Assembly (NCBI GenBank): GCA_025201705.1
Contig: MU616606.1
Coordinates: 6,230-70,229, forward strand
DNA from: Dissophora ornata
Lineage: Eukaryota > Mortierellomycota > Mortierellomycetes > Mortierellales > Mortierellaceae
Reading direction: 5' to 3'
DNA length: 64,000 nucleotides
Shown: one piece after another, positions 46,812-56,618 of the stretch
Layout of the letters: the number at the start of each line of letters is the position of its first letter
Numbering within the stretch: position 1 is the first letter of the stretch
Notes under the pieces: model-generated
Seen by the model: only the letters and a program-made list of their open reading frames with translations
Told to the model about the DNA's origin: nothing
The model's database searches: none
Made by a program: the position numbers and the translations under genes

Positions 46812-49252
46812 CTACGTTACCAGGATCAACTCGGGCATTGCTGGGACCTTGCCAACAACTGCTCCCCATCCCATGTATCGAAATTTGCGGTCATGAGTTG
46901 GAGACACTACAAATCCGTATGACGTATCTTCATTCGAATGGTCCACAAGACAGAATATCAAGTTGCAAGCCTCCACAAATGTGCCAACGAACGCCCCTTG
47001 CGTTTCTGTCGAATACCAAAATTTGATGGGCATGTCTACCTGCACTGCTCTTTCGGATGAACGCATGTGCATTCCTCTCGTATGACTGTCGGCTACCGAA
47101 GTAAGCTTGATTAAGGCAGTAACGTAGCACATTAGTCCGGTTGGCAAGATGAACCCTGGGATGCCGGTATCGAACGCTCTGGACATTTTCTCTGCAGCCA
47201 ATGGCATCCATCGATAACCTTCGGTTTGGCATCTGGGGAGTGGGGCCTGTAATGTTCCAATATCAATCCACTTGTACATCCGCGCTACTTCAATCGCCAC
47301 CAATTCGAGATCGTCTTCTCTTTTAGGAGGATACTGTAACAATGCAGAGAGGCCATAGATGTAATCACAAGCATTTGATGTTTGACGGCCGGCCGCGATT
47401 TCAAGCAGCGCTGAGAGAGACTGACCAAGACCATCTTTTCTCATCCCATATACTTTCAACACATTAGAAGGTACCATGTTCCGTGTATCCAGTAATGTGT
47501 CAGGCGCATTCGCTTGCGGTAAGGCTAGCACCTGGCCTCCCACGCAGAGCAACAGTCTTGATGCCAGCACGCCTTCTTGCAACGTCCAAATTCTTGAGGA
47601 CCAGTCACTCAATAAGATTGCCAAGGAAAGATCCAACACAGTTCTGGCAGCCGTCGATATCAATCCAGCATCTACCACCAGGGTCGCACATGCACGTAGA
47701 TAGATGTCTCGTAGTTGTGCAACTACTTTTCCTCGGAGATCTTTGAGTGTTGGCATGCATATAGTATCAATCCACGCATAGCGCACACCGATGTTTCTAC
47801 AAGCCGTTCTGAGGAAACTTAAACAGCATTCTCCGCACGTTCGACTTGATTGACCAAAGATTCCTTGAAACCAGATCTGCGAAACGGCCACGTAAGTGGT
47901 ATCGGATTTGGGCTCGAATAGTCTTTGACTCACGGTGTCGAAAAGCACGAGCTGTGAGGTCTCGATGGGCTCAAAATATTTCGTTAGACATTCACATCCT
48001 TCGTTCAAATGTCCAGGGTGTTGATCGTTTTCCTGGCTTTGAGCCTTGAGGCAGGAGTTACCGCAGGCACTGTGCAGCTTCCGAGATGTCGTTATGTGTT
48101 TCCATCTTGCAATTAGGTGGAACATTTCTTTTGAGTGCAGCTCCATGACCGTCTTGATTTGTCGCGAGTGACAAAAGTTTGTCTTCTGAATGCAAACTGT
48201 AGCCAGTTCCTTCCACGGAGTTGTCTTGGGGATTACACAGGTAGCCGAAGTCAAATGGCATGCGGATACTTCTGCCAATCCGAATATCAATTGAGCGTAC
48301 CCTGCGTCTTGCTCCTGAATGAACATCTGACATAACCCAGCACTGATAAAGCCAAAGCCGACTTCCATGAGCAAAGCGGAGACAGCGGCCATCGTCGTGG
48401 ACACGCAAGCATGGCTCACCATGCATTGGAGGCCAATTCCAATCTCACGAGACAATTGGAACAATATAATAGTCGCCAATGAAGATTCGATAGTCCCGAT
48501 TTTAGCTCTTTCCAATGTGCAAGCCGCATGGACAGCCACCTTCAGAAGCCAAACACCCCAATCGCTGTCCAGAGTTGTAGAGACACACCAACATACTTTG
48601 ATTGATCTAGCGGCCCTGCACCATGCTAAGTCTCCAAATCTTCCAAATCGTGCTGCGAGGACTCGAAATCTTTCCATATTTTCCCGGGTGAACTCCCCGC
48701 TCGCATATTGTCGAGAACTACTATCGATATTGTCGCTGAGTGTATCCGATCATTCACAAGATGTGGGCGCAGGAACTCTGGAAGGCCTCCCGACCCATAC
48801 TCTCCTATATTGTGAGCCCGGAAAATATCGGAGCGCGGCCCATCAAAATCTAGAGGACAGCAACTCAACCGCTCGTATTGGCGTATCCGTTCTGGGTCAT
48901 ATCCGCGTTTTCCTTGGTAATCCACCACCTTGGCAAACATGCTTGCCCCGAAGAAATTAATCATTTTGGTTGCGTCCGGGAAGGAGGCCAAATCCAAATG
49001 AGTATAGATGTCGGCGTCAGTCCAATCCAGTGTGGAGGTCAATTGCATCGAAAATTGACGCAGTCTGCGTCCGACCTCTGGTTGCCCGAACCCCTCAAGG
49101 TAACCTGGAAACCCTCTCTCTGCTTCGCCCAAAGGATCTCTGGGTGTAGGGATGAGTCCTTTTAGCATGAGTCTTGAAGTTATGCCTGATAAAAACGAAA
49201 GATAATGATGGACTGAGGCGTTTAATATGAAAACTACTGTGCCAGCAAACAT
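46812..49252 (-). pseudogene. HET-like protein, copy C, diverged and frameshifted
   Basis: The C-terminal 621 codons (48677-46812) are open and align along their length with copy B: LLKVAVHAACTLERAK, YVAVSQIWFQGIFGQSS, YAWIDTICMPTLKDL, SRIWTLQEGVLAS, CDYIYGLSALL. The N-terminal part (49252-48626) is in another frame and aligns from GFPGYLEGFGQPEVG through GASMFAKVVDYQ. A one-base deletion near 48712 separates them, by comparison with SIDGNVRQYA in copy B. The first residues before GFPGYL do not match copies A and B, so the true start is unclear. It is more diverged than A from B. Divergent from the membrane-protein gene at 49971. Confidence 0.82.
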
Positions 49253-49540
49253 GTGTATTCATTTATAGCCCTACTAAGTCTGTCGTGAACGTATGCTCAG
49301 TCGGGGGGGTCAGAATGGTTTCTCGAAGCAAGACAGGTATAGATAAACGGTGGCGGGTGGTGTCAGGATAAGCGTATGATTGTATTCAAGTTACTGGGTG
49401 AGGATCGAGCAGTGAAGAAACTATGGGCTATTTATACGATCTGGTACGGCGGTGTTCTGTTGACTTTCCAAGACTTGTGCGGCAGGGAAATCGTACATCC
49501 ATCTCTATTACTCTCATGTATTCAAGTGAATCGAGACTTG

Positions 49541-49766
49541 AAAGTCGACAGGCGGGAAACGCATATTTTTTTTTCATCAACAAGGACGGGCGGGAAACAC
49601 AGATGGCGAGTGAAAATTAACGCTTGAAAGTCGACAGGCGGGAAACGCATATTTTTTTTTCATCAACAAGGACGAGCGGGAAACACAGATGGCGAGTGAA
49701 AATTAACGCTTGAAAATCAACAGGCGGGAAACACAGTGGCGAGTGAAAATTGACAGTCAGGTGACA
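49541..49766 (+). repeat. 92-bp tandem array with GCGGGAAA and HET-promoter repeat core
   Basis: Two complete units of about 92 bases and one partial unit. Each holds GTCGACAGGCGGGAAACGC, a T tract with CATCAACAAGGACG, GCGGGAAACACAGATGGCGA and GTGAAAATTAACGCTTGAA. The GATGGCGAGTGAAAATT core and the CTTGAAAGTCGACA spacer are the reverse complement of the repeat between HET copies A and B. GCGGGAAA occurs five times. Confidence 0.88.
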
Positions 49767-49818
49767 CAGAAAAACCTCCGCCACATCCGACAATAACAGT
49801 TTCCCTTCCCTGTTGACT

Positions 49819-49826
49819 ATAAAAGC
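49819..49826 (+). promoter_or_regulatory. TATA box of the membrane-protein gene
   Basis: TATAAAAG lies 152 bases before the ATG at 49971 and about 55 bases after the repeat array. Confidence 0.55.
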
Positions 49827-49970
49827 CTCGTACGCTCTCTCCTTCTTTACTGGCATCGCCTTTTCCGTCATCCAGCACAAATATCTATCCTTAATTCCTT
49901 CAAGACCAGAATCACAACAAAGACCCTGCTCATAACAAGTACTCTTGCTCAACTACCAATCGTACAAGCT

Positions 49971-51128
49971 ATGGCGTCCACCGACATTTTCCATTTGTCA
50001 GATAGGATCAATGATTTGGAGACTGTCCTTGCAGCCGTTCCGCTGATGGGTTTGATTGGTTCTTCCAGAGCAAGAGAGAAGTGGACATTGAGTTGTGCCA
50101 GTGGTTCTGGTGCCTTGCTCCTTCCTATGGCCTCCTATTCCGATTGCCAAGCTCTGCTGCAGCCTCTAAAAGGCGATCCACACGTAGCGGCCCACATCAA
50201 TATGGGAAGCAAATTCGATGTCTCTCAGAGGGCTGCGGTCGCTTCCATGCTTCAAGAAGTACGTGGGATGGCCGTCGCTGGAGTGGTCGAACCTCGGACG
50301 CCACATGGACGACGCCAAAAGCTATACGTGGCAGAGATCGAACATCAGGAAGCACAAGTCAAAGGACGCGTTATTACGGGTTTACAGGTTTTGGTCATGG
50401 TAATCATATGCATTGTAGGGAGCGTTAGGGCCTCCCCTCGTTCTGTGATCTACTTGTGGACCTATGTCATTGCTGCCTTTGTTACTACTTGCGCTGCTAT
50501 ATCTTGCTATCCGGACATCCCAAAAACCCTGCCTGCGAGGTCGAGAACGAAGGCATATGTAGTAACGCCGAACTGGAACTCCGACGAGCTTTTTATGCTT
50601 ATTGGTGACGGTGATGAGCTGGCGGCAATTTTGAATCGACCGGCCAGGCAGGGTCACTTAGGAAGGGCAGCGACGGTCTCTGTGTCGATTTCTTGCTTCT
50701 TCGTGGCTGTTGCAAGCGCATTGCTACTAGGTCAGCCTGAACTGAGGACCCATCTTTCCATGCTTCTACTAGTATCTGTGGGTTGGTTTGATTGGTGTCC
50801 ATTGCGCTATCGCCGACGTCGGTGTCGGAGATCAATCGAGCACACGCTTGATAGGAGGCGTACAGCGTATACAGCTATCCAAGTTTTGCATGGAAGGAGT
50901 GAGTCACCTGGATGGTGGAGTGATGGCCTTCCTAACACGCCGCGTAGCCATCACTGGGCAGAGGCAGTCGAGACTGCATGTAAGGGAAAACTGACACTGG
51001 CCACTACTATAGACGACTTCGGTGATCTTGTATCCGCAAGGGACGTAGTTAGGGTCACGATAAAAGAGGGGTTCTCGCCTATGCCTGACGCATGGGCTGG
51101 TGTAGAAAATTTTATGAAAGCTTCTTGA
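49971..51128 (+). CDS. Unrecognised membrane protein (about 4 TM segments)
   Basis: Intronless 385-aa ORF, MASTDIFHLSDRINDLETVL. No family recognised. Residues 1-130 are soluble and mixed. Hydrophobic segments lie at about 134-152 (VITGLQVLVMVIICIVGSV), 158-179, 232-254 (AATVSVSISCFFVAVASAL) and 262-277. A basic cluster follows (RYRRRRCRRS), then a soluble tail. It lies head to head with HET copy C, the shared upstream region carrying the HET-promoter repeat array. This suggests co-regulation or joint movement with the HET family. The TATA box at 49819 supports the start. The Arg-rich segment after the last TM could also reflect a frame change, but no stop or splice signal forces this. Confidence 0.6.
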   Translation: MASTDIFHLSDRINDLETVLAAVPLMGLIGSSRAREKWTLSCASGSGALLLPMASYSDCQALLQPLKGDPHVAAHINMGSKFDVSQRAAVASMLQEVRGMAVAGVVEPRTPHGRRQKLYVAEIEHQEAQVKGRVITGLQVLVMVIICIVGSVRASPRSVIYLWTYVIAAFVTTCAAISCYPDIPKTLPARSRTKAYVVTPNWNSDELFMLIGDGDELAAILNRPARQGHLGRAATVSVSISCFFVAVASALLLGQPELRTHLSMLLLVSVGWFDWCPLRYRRRRCRRSIEHTLDRRRTAYTAIQVLHGRSESPGWWSDGLPNTPRSHHWAEAVETACKGKLTLATTIDDFGDLVSARDVVRVTIKEGFSPMPDAWAGVENFMKAS

Positions 51129-52188
51129 TAACAATAAACTTTTCTTGACTGGAAATATCCAACGACAGAAACATGGAAGGGCATTTGTTAAATAAATGCA
51201 AAGTAAAAATAAAAGTGCCATTGACGCGCGTCTTAAACCTCCGATTCACAATCCAGAATCGTTTACCAGAATAAAGCTTGACAGATATGATTGGGGGAAC
51301 GATTAAAAAGCACCGTCGTCATGAACGTTTGTCTGCTACAAGCCCAGCTATGCGATGTTTTCTACATGGCTCGTGACACAGGATATTTTACGCAAGCGCA
51401 AGGATGCCTTCCGTTTTGTGTGTGCCTTTGTTTTACTTCGCACTGCAACTGATCGAGCATCACCTGGAACCCTCCATTGCGCATCAGTTTAACGCAAGCA
51501 GACGTCACGGAGAGGAAAAGGGCAAGCTTGGCACTCCGCTAACTCGTTAGTTATGGCACATGCGAAATGAAAAAAGAGATGTTGTTCTTTCGAACAAACC
51601 TATAGAACAATGGGCTTAATCTTAGCAGATCGTAGCAACAAGGCTACTCCACTGCTTCAACATCCCGTTCAATAAAAGTCAGCAGGAAACCTCACAAAGC
51701 CTTCCCATTCTACAAGATCACCCCGCGTAGTATGATTCAGGATCCGAAGATCTATTCCTATTCAAACTACAACTCTTCTTCCCTCCCTGAACCGTTCATT
51801 CCTCCAATTGCTGCAAAAGGGGTTTGAAAGGGCGAGTGTGTTGTAAAGGTTAACCTCTACAAAAACCAACTTCCTTCCATTCTTCTAATTGCCCTATTGT
51901 CATGACAACATTGACTAAACTCCATCGTCACAAAAACCGTTGGAGCTTGCGAGGCCCCACTGCGCACTGACAAAGCTCAATGATGTATAGAGACTGAAGA
52001 CACCCATCACATCTTTTGTGGGATCTCCGGGCCCGTAACCCACCGAATGTAGAAGCAAGCTGTTGCTTTGCGTAGTGACGGATAGCAAGGGCAAGCTGGA
52101 ATCACTCCATTCATTGGACCTGGCCCTTCTGATTCTGTCTTTGACAGCTTCTCATTTCATGCGAGACAGGTGTCGACCATGACGAAAC
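51129..52188. other. Intergenic region with an orphan HET 3' flank
   Basis: No gene is supported. The repeat at 51576-51770 is the only recognised item. The right end leads into the alpha/beta hydrolase. Confidence 0.45.
51576..51770 (-). repeat. Orphan HET-family 3' flank repeat, copy 3
   Basis: Matches 46232-46440 and more loosely 37640-37720, in the same orientation, but no HET-like coding sequence follows on its right side. It implies a lost fourth HET-like gene or a transposed 3' end. Confidence 0.8.
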
Positions 52189-52320
52189 GTGGGCGTGGAT
52201 ATAAGTAGAGCATTCGCCTTAACTAAGAGTCCGCCACCACCGCTCCTTAAAAGCTTTTGCATCCAGTCTCCAATTTTCAAGTGCCGAATATACAAATTGT
52301 TCCGTTCCATCCCACCCCAA

Positions 52321-53178
52321 ATGTACGCAACACTTCCAAACGGCATCAGGGTCTTCTACCGCGAATCCGGCGACAAATCTCGTCCCACAATCCTCCTCCT
52401 CCACGGCTTTCCATCCTCGAGCTTCCAATACCGCAATCTCATCACTCACCTTGCCCCAAAATACCACATCATCGCCCCTGACCTCCCCGGATTCGGCTTT
52501 ACGGAGGTTCCAGACTCTCTCGCTTTTAAATACACCTTCGCCAACCTCGCAACCATAATTGGCGCCTTCCTCGACATCCTCTCCATCACCCGCTTCAGCG
52601 TATATGTGTTTGACTACGGCGCACCAACCGGATTCCGCCTTGCCCTACAACGCCCCGACGCAGTCACTGCCATAATCACACAGAACGGCAACGCCTACAA
52701 CGCTGGTCTAGGCGACTTCTGGGCGCCTGTCAAAGCCTACTGGGCCGAACCAACCAACTCGGAGAAACGCGATGTCCTTCGCACCGCCGCATTGACCCCC
52801 GAATTTACCAAGGCCCAATACTACATGGGTGAGGCAGACCCGGACAATACCGTCGACCCAGCAACTTACACGCTCGACTGGGCACTGATGTCGCGTCCCG
52901 GCAACCTGGACATCCAGCTCGACCTGTTCCTCGACTACGGCACCAACGTCACGCTCTACCCCCAATTCCACGAGTATTTCAGGAAGTCCCAGGTCCCGCT
53001 GTTGGCGGTGTGGGGCAAGAACGATATCATCTTCATCGCCCCGGGAGCGAACGCGTTCAAAGCCGACCTCCCAAATGCGAGGATCGAGTTTGTGGATGCC
53101 GGCCATTTTGCAGTTGAGACTCACACCGAGGAGATTGCGAGCAAGATCTTGAGCTTCTTGGCCGATAATAGGATTTGA
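52321..53178 (+). CDS. Alpha/beta hydrolase (epoxide hydrolase/haloalkane dehalogenase-like)
   Basis: 285 aa from the ATG at 52321 (MYATLPNGIRVFYRESG). The ORF is open upstream to 52189, but that part (34 codons after a first ATG) is Pro/Lys-rich and without family similarity, so the inner start is preferred. The oxyanion motif HGFP is at 28-31. The nucleophile elbow is VYVFDYGAPTG with Asp98 in place of Ser, as in epoxide hydrolases and haloalkane dehalogenases. The acid is probably D235 (WGKNDIIF) and the base H262 (DAGHFAVE). A cap domain lies between about 125 and 215. A cytosolic detoxifying hydrolase is likely; the substrate is unknown. The coding sequence is notably C-rich at third positions compared with the HET genes to its left. 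Confidence 0.87.
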   Translation: MYATLPNGIRVFYRESGDKSRPTILLLHGFPSSSFQYRNLITHLAPKYHIIAPDLPGFGFTEVPDSLAFKYTFANLATIIGAFLDILSITRFSVYVFDYGAPTGFRLALQRPDAVTAIITQNGNAYNAGLGDFWAPVKAYWAEPTNSEKRDVLRTAALTPEFTKAQYYMGEADPDNTVDPATYTLDWALMSRPGNLDIQLDLFLDYGTNVTLYPQFHEYFRKSQVPLLAVWGKNDIIFIAPGANAFKADLPNARIEFVDAGHFAVETHTEEIASKILSFLADNRI

Positions 53179-53640
53179 GAAGGAGAAGATGTAGTCTGTA
53201 GTTCTAGATCCTTACCAACTAACTTGAATACATCTATGTCTGAACCTTGAAATCCATCTTCTGTTCTCTGTCCCTATCCTGCATTCCACTCTATCCTTCT
53301 GCCCTCACCTTGTCTTGGGAAAGATCATTCTGTCCCTGCCTTAGTCTAGATTCTTGACAGCGGTACGGTGATGACCAACTGGTCTGAATCCAAGTCTAGG
53401 TCTAGGTCATAGCGCATTGGGGTCGTGAGGTCCATTATTGTCTCGGGTCCAGGACCAACGTCGGTGGCTCGTGTTGTCAAGATGCACACCTTATCTACAA
53501 CGTCCTTGGTGATATGCGGTGCACCGTGGGAAGGAATAATCATGACTACCGTCCATCATTTCTATTGGTTGGGTTGGATCCGCGCGTTGCCGATCAGTCA
53601 GTAATCAATTGGGAATATCTTCCCTCTCCCTCGCCCTAGC

Positions 53641-53642
<2 letters not shown>

Positions 53643-53683
<41 letters not shown>

Positions 53684-53758
53684 TCTTGTGGGTGAACAAT
53701 TCAATCCTTGCTTCAGAATGATGGGAAGAGCGGACATCGAAGGAGCAAAAGGACGTAC
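53643..53758 (-). rRNA. Fragment of large-subunit (25S/28S) rRNA
   Basis: The plus strand shows CTAACCTGTCTCACGACGGT, then AAACCCAGCTCACGTTC, GTGGGTGAACAATTC and GAATGATGGGAAGAGC. It ends GGACATCGAAGGAGCAAAAG. In this order and spacing these are the antisense of a conserved LSU rRNA stretch near the 3' end, with small deletions and substitutions. It is a degenerate genomic fragment, not a functional rRNA gene. The right end merges into the minisatellite. Confidence 0.88.
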
Positions 53759-54200
53759 AATTCAGCACAAGGATGGACAATTGAGCAAAAGGAAGCAATT
53801 CAGTAAAAGGACGTTCATTCAGAATTCAGCAAAAGGACGTACAATCGAGCAATAGGACGTACAATTGAGCAAAAGGACTTACAATTGAGCAAAAGGACGT
53901 ACAATTCAGCCGTACAATTGAAACAAAGGACGCACAATTGAGCAAAAGGACGTACAATTCAACAGCAATTGCGCAAAAAGGACGTACAATTGAACAAAAG
54001 GACGCACAATTGAACAAAAGGACGTACAATTCAGAGAAGGACGCACAATCAGCAAAGGACAATTCAGCAGAGGACGCACTATGCAAAAAGGACGCACCAT
54101 GCAAAAAGGACGCACAATTGCCAAAAGGACGCACAATTGAGCTAATCAGCAATTCAGCAATTCAGCAAAAGGACACAAGGACGGACAACTGAGCAAAAGA
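53742..54200 (+). repeat. About 20-bp minisatellite, unit GCAAAAGGACGTACAATTGA
   Basis: Roughly 20 imperfect units of 16-25 bases. Variants differ at GACGT/GACGC and at the final TTGA/TTCA. The first unit (GAGCAAAAGGACGTACAATT) overlaps the rRNA fragment end, whose canonical form is GGATCAAAAAGCGACGT. The array therefore seems to have grown from the rRNA edge. All reading frames across it are by-products. Confidence 0.88.
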
Positions 54201-54375
54201 ACTAATATAGTGTCTCGTCGCAGCGCCATTCCTCGAAATGCGTGGTAAAGCGGCATGTCGGCCAGAAAGCGACCCTAATACGAATCGACGGTGTATTCTG
54301 ATGCGTCCTTTGCCAGAAGACCTTCGACACAAAAACTGCCATGCGAGCCCATTTATCACGGCAAAATTGCGAAGG

Positions 54376-54590
54376 GGAAGAACCTGACCCTGACCCTGAC
54401 CCTCCATGGCAAGCAGTGACTATTCCTGAGACTTCCCTGGCTGTCCACACGCTGCCCTTGCCTCTGCCCGTGTCACGCGAATGGGAAGGACCTGACCCTC
54501 CACGACAAGCAGTGACCATCCCCAAAGCTTCCCCGGCCGCCCCACGCTTCCCTTGCCCTTGATCGAGCCCCTGCCTGTGCCACGCGGCCA
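54376..54590 (+). repeat. Two-unit tandem repeat of about 100 bp
   Basis: CCTGACCCTCCATGGCAAGC at 54396 and CCTGACCCTCCACGACAAGC at 54490 start two similar units (shared AGCAGTGAC, CTTCCC, CGCTGCCCTTGCC/CGCTTCCCTTGCC). A short CCTGAC hexamer run precedes them. Confidence 0.7.
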
Positions 54591-54809
54591 TGATGAAGCG
54601 GATGGTTTTTGCTTGTCAACGACAAAACGTTTCTGAATTGGACAAGATTGCGACGTCAGGTGTCGTCTACCTCCTCGGATTGGCACCTTTTACTGTGAAG
54701 GATAGCTTGGGCATGGAGCATAATGCGTTAACTCGCCCTGACGGCATCAAGAAGAATACTAAATGAAGATTGGAATCTCCGGCCCCGGTACCGTTATGGA
54801 TGTGCCCAA

Positions 54810-55601
54810 ATGTTGGCCGGCTGCCTCTTGCTTAACGCCTCGAACAGTCATGCTGTCCTTGCCAACGAGATCGAGGTTTATGGATGGACGGTAGCGGTGG
54901 ATGCTCATTGCGAGCCGTTTGGTCTCAAGAAAGGCGTAGCTCTCCAGACTTCTACTCCAAAACCAGCCGTGGTTCACTACAAGGACGTTTGGCCATCAAC
55001 AATGTCTGCTGCCGCCGAGGGCAGAAGATTGGCCATTGGAGCGCAATCTTTTTATGCCTTGGCCACCTCCTCCGTCCGTCTTGATGTGAATAGTCAAGGC
55101 TCCGTTGGTGCAGTCACCGGGAACTTCCTGTTGTTGAACGATGCTGATTCGACAGCCACAAGGATTTTTCTAGACAGAGAGTCGCTTGAATTGGGCTTGG
55201 CCCTCTGTCAAGACCAGAAAGCCTACCGAATTACGAACAGCAATCTGCACTGCCAGCTCCGCCAAGTTAAGACCAAGTTCTACGATCCGTCAACGTTTTT
55301 CTTGTGTCGAGCTTCAGGCCCTCTCACCAAGACACACACCCTCCAGCCTTGCACGATCTTCACCTATTGCAACCACAGCCAATCAGGTGATGGTCATCAC
55401 GCATCCAAGCTTTTTTTCAGGATTTGCATGGCAGTGCTGCAAACTGGGAATAATGCTGTGCTTGATATTGAAACAGTGCAAGAATGCCGACGAGGCTGCT
55501 CCAACGAGACAAGAAGCATCCCACCAGTGATTGACGCCATCCTTGGCCTCTTCAAGAGTGACGCGACGTTAATTGCGATTGCGATATTCTCCAGGGGTTA
55601 A
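54810..55601 (+). CDS. Weakly supported hypothetical protein
   Basis: A 263-aa ORF from MLAGCLLLNASNSHAVLANE with no motif I recognise. It is Cys-containing and of mixed composition, with no clear signal peptide or membrane segment. The opposite strand has no better alternative. Possible splice sites were not resolved and the gene may be a remnant or chance ORF. It lies between a repeat cluster and the secreted Cys-rich protein. Confidence 0.3.
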   Translation: MLAGCLLLNASNSHAVLANEIEVYGWTVAVDAHCEPFGLKKGVALQTSTPKPAVVHYKDVWPSTMSAAAEGRRLAIGAQSFYALATSSVRLDVNSQGSVGAVTGNFLLLNDADSTATRIFLDRESLELGLALCQDQKAYRITNSNLHCQLRQVKTKFYDPSTFFLCRASGPLTKTHTLQPCTIFTYCNHSQSGDGHHASKLFFRICMAVLQTGNNAVLDIETVQECRRGCSNETRSIPPVIDAILGLFKSDATLIAIAIFSRG

Positions 55602-56081
55602 CTTACTAACTAAACACTCAGACTGAAGTCAAGGAGAACAAGAGAGGGAGTTTGTTGATGACAGGTACCAACAGGTCTTTTAAAGTCCCTGTAGGTGCCA
55701 GTTACAGGAGACTCACTGATCGTCGTGGAACTAAAAGGCGAAATGCGACTCTTCTGCGCTGTGCCTAAGCCCCACACCAGGTTGGAACACTACAGCAATC
55801 ATTGACAACCGAACGATCAGTGGACATTTGGAAGCCCTTGCTTCCATTCTTTCATCTTATGTCTCTGGAGCGAACAACGCCGCGCACCTTATTATTTTAT
55901 TTTATTATTTCCAGGGACTCTCCTGTGTAATCTTCCATCAAAAAATAAAATGTCAATATATCACCATATTACTATATCACCATCACATCCCGTAAATTGG
56001 TCTTGAGAAAAGGAGCCGCTTTGACGAGGAGGTTCATTCAGCTCACATGCTATCCTTTCATCTCACTCCCTTTGCTTCACT
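55602..56081. other. Intergenic region, nothing recognised
   Basis: AT-rich near 55890-55990, with no TATA box of strong consensus, no repeat and no RNA gene. It contains the upstream region of the secreted Cys-rich protein. Confidence 0.4.
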
Positions 56082-56618
56082 ATGTGGACAACGAAACTCA
56101 TTCTCGTGCTTGTTATGCTTTGTGTACTTATTCGCACGTTCCTTGCAGACGCTGGCGAATCACAGGATCTCTCTTCCAGCACGACCAGGAGTCAGTCCGG
56201 TGGACAGAAGGCCATGACGCTAGCACACGATAACAAGCCCTTTCGACTGAACCTTAACGCGTCGCTTGAAAAGCGCTGTGACAGCGACAACTTGCAGGAA
56301 TGGTGCCAACAGAACTGCTGGAATCCTTGGCCTTACGCCGCAAGTGACGCTGGAAATGGAGGCAGGTACCCCGAGTACAATGGGTACAACGTAAATAACC
56401 CAAGCGGTGGAACCAGTGGATATGGGACAAGATACAGCGCTCTCGACGGATGGAGTGACGATTGTTGGAAATACTGCAGTGTGCCTTGTCAGCCTCATTG
56501 CAACGCCGCCTCGTCGCTCTTCAATTTTGCAGAGCTTCGCCACAGCGCAGGCGGCTGCTCGATTGCAATTCTTATCCAAATGCTTCTCGTTGTCGCGCTT
56601 GGTGAGAACTTTCTGTGA
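56082..56618 (+). CDS. Small secreted cysteine-rich protein with Kex2-type site
   Basis: Single-exon 178-aa ORF. Residues 1-23 form a clear signal peptide (MWTTKLILVLVMLCVLIRTF then LADA). A Ser/Thr-rich pro-region follows, ending in the dibasic site ASLEKR at 60-65, directly before C66, as in Kex2-processed fungal secreted proteins. The mature part has eight cysteines: C66, C75, C79, C128, C132, C136, C140 and C159. The central region is Gly/Asn/Tyr-rich, and there is a striking CxxxCxxxCxxxC run at 128-140. The last 18 residues are hydrophobic (SIAILIQMLLVVALGENFL), compatible with a GPI signal or a membrane anchor. Candidate effector, cell-wall protein or peptide precursor. No family recognised. 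Confidence 0.72.
   Translation: MWTTKLILVLVMLCVLIRTFLADAGESQDLSSSTTRSQSGGQKAMTLAHDNKPFRLNLNASLEKRCDSDNLQEWCQQNCWNPWPYAASDAGNGGRYPEYNGYNVNNPSGGTSGYGTRYSALDGWSDDCWKYCSVPCQPHCNAASSLFNFAELRHSAGGCSIAILIQMLLVVALGENFL

Noticed and set aside
53826..54152. Minus-strand ORF resembling a Leu/Cys-rich repeat protein
   Set aside because: Produced by translation of the 20-bp minisatellite; unit lengths vary and frames shift between units.
53742..54200. CRISPR-like array
   Set aside because: Units are adjacent without unique spacers and the genome is eukaryotic.
54390..54410. Telomere-like CCTGAC run
   Set aside because: Only about three units, next to a 100-bp tandem repeat; not a telomeric motif of known fungi.
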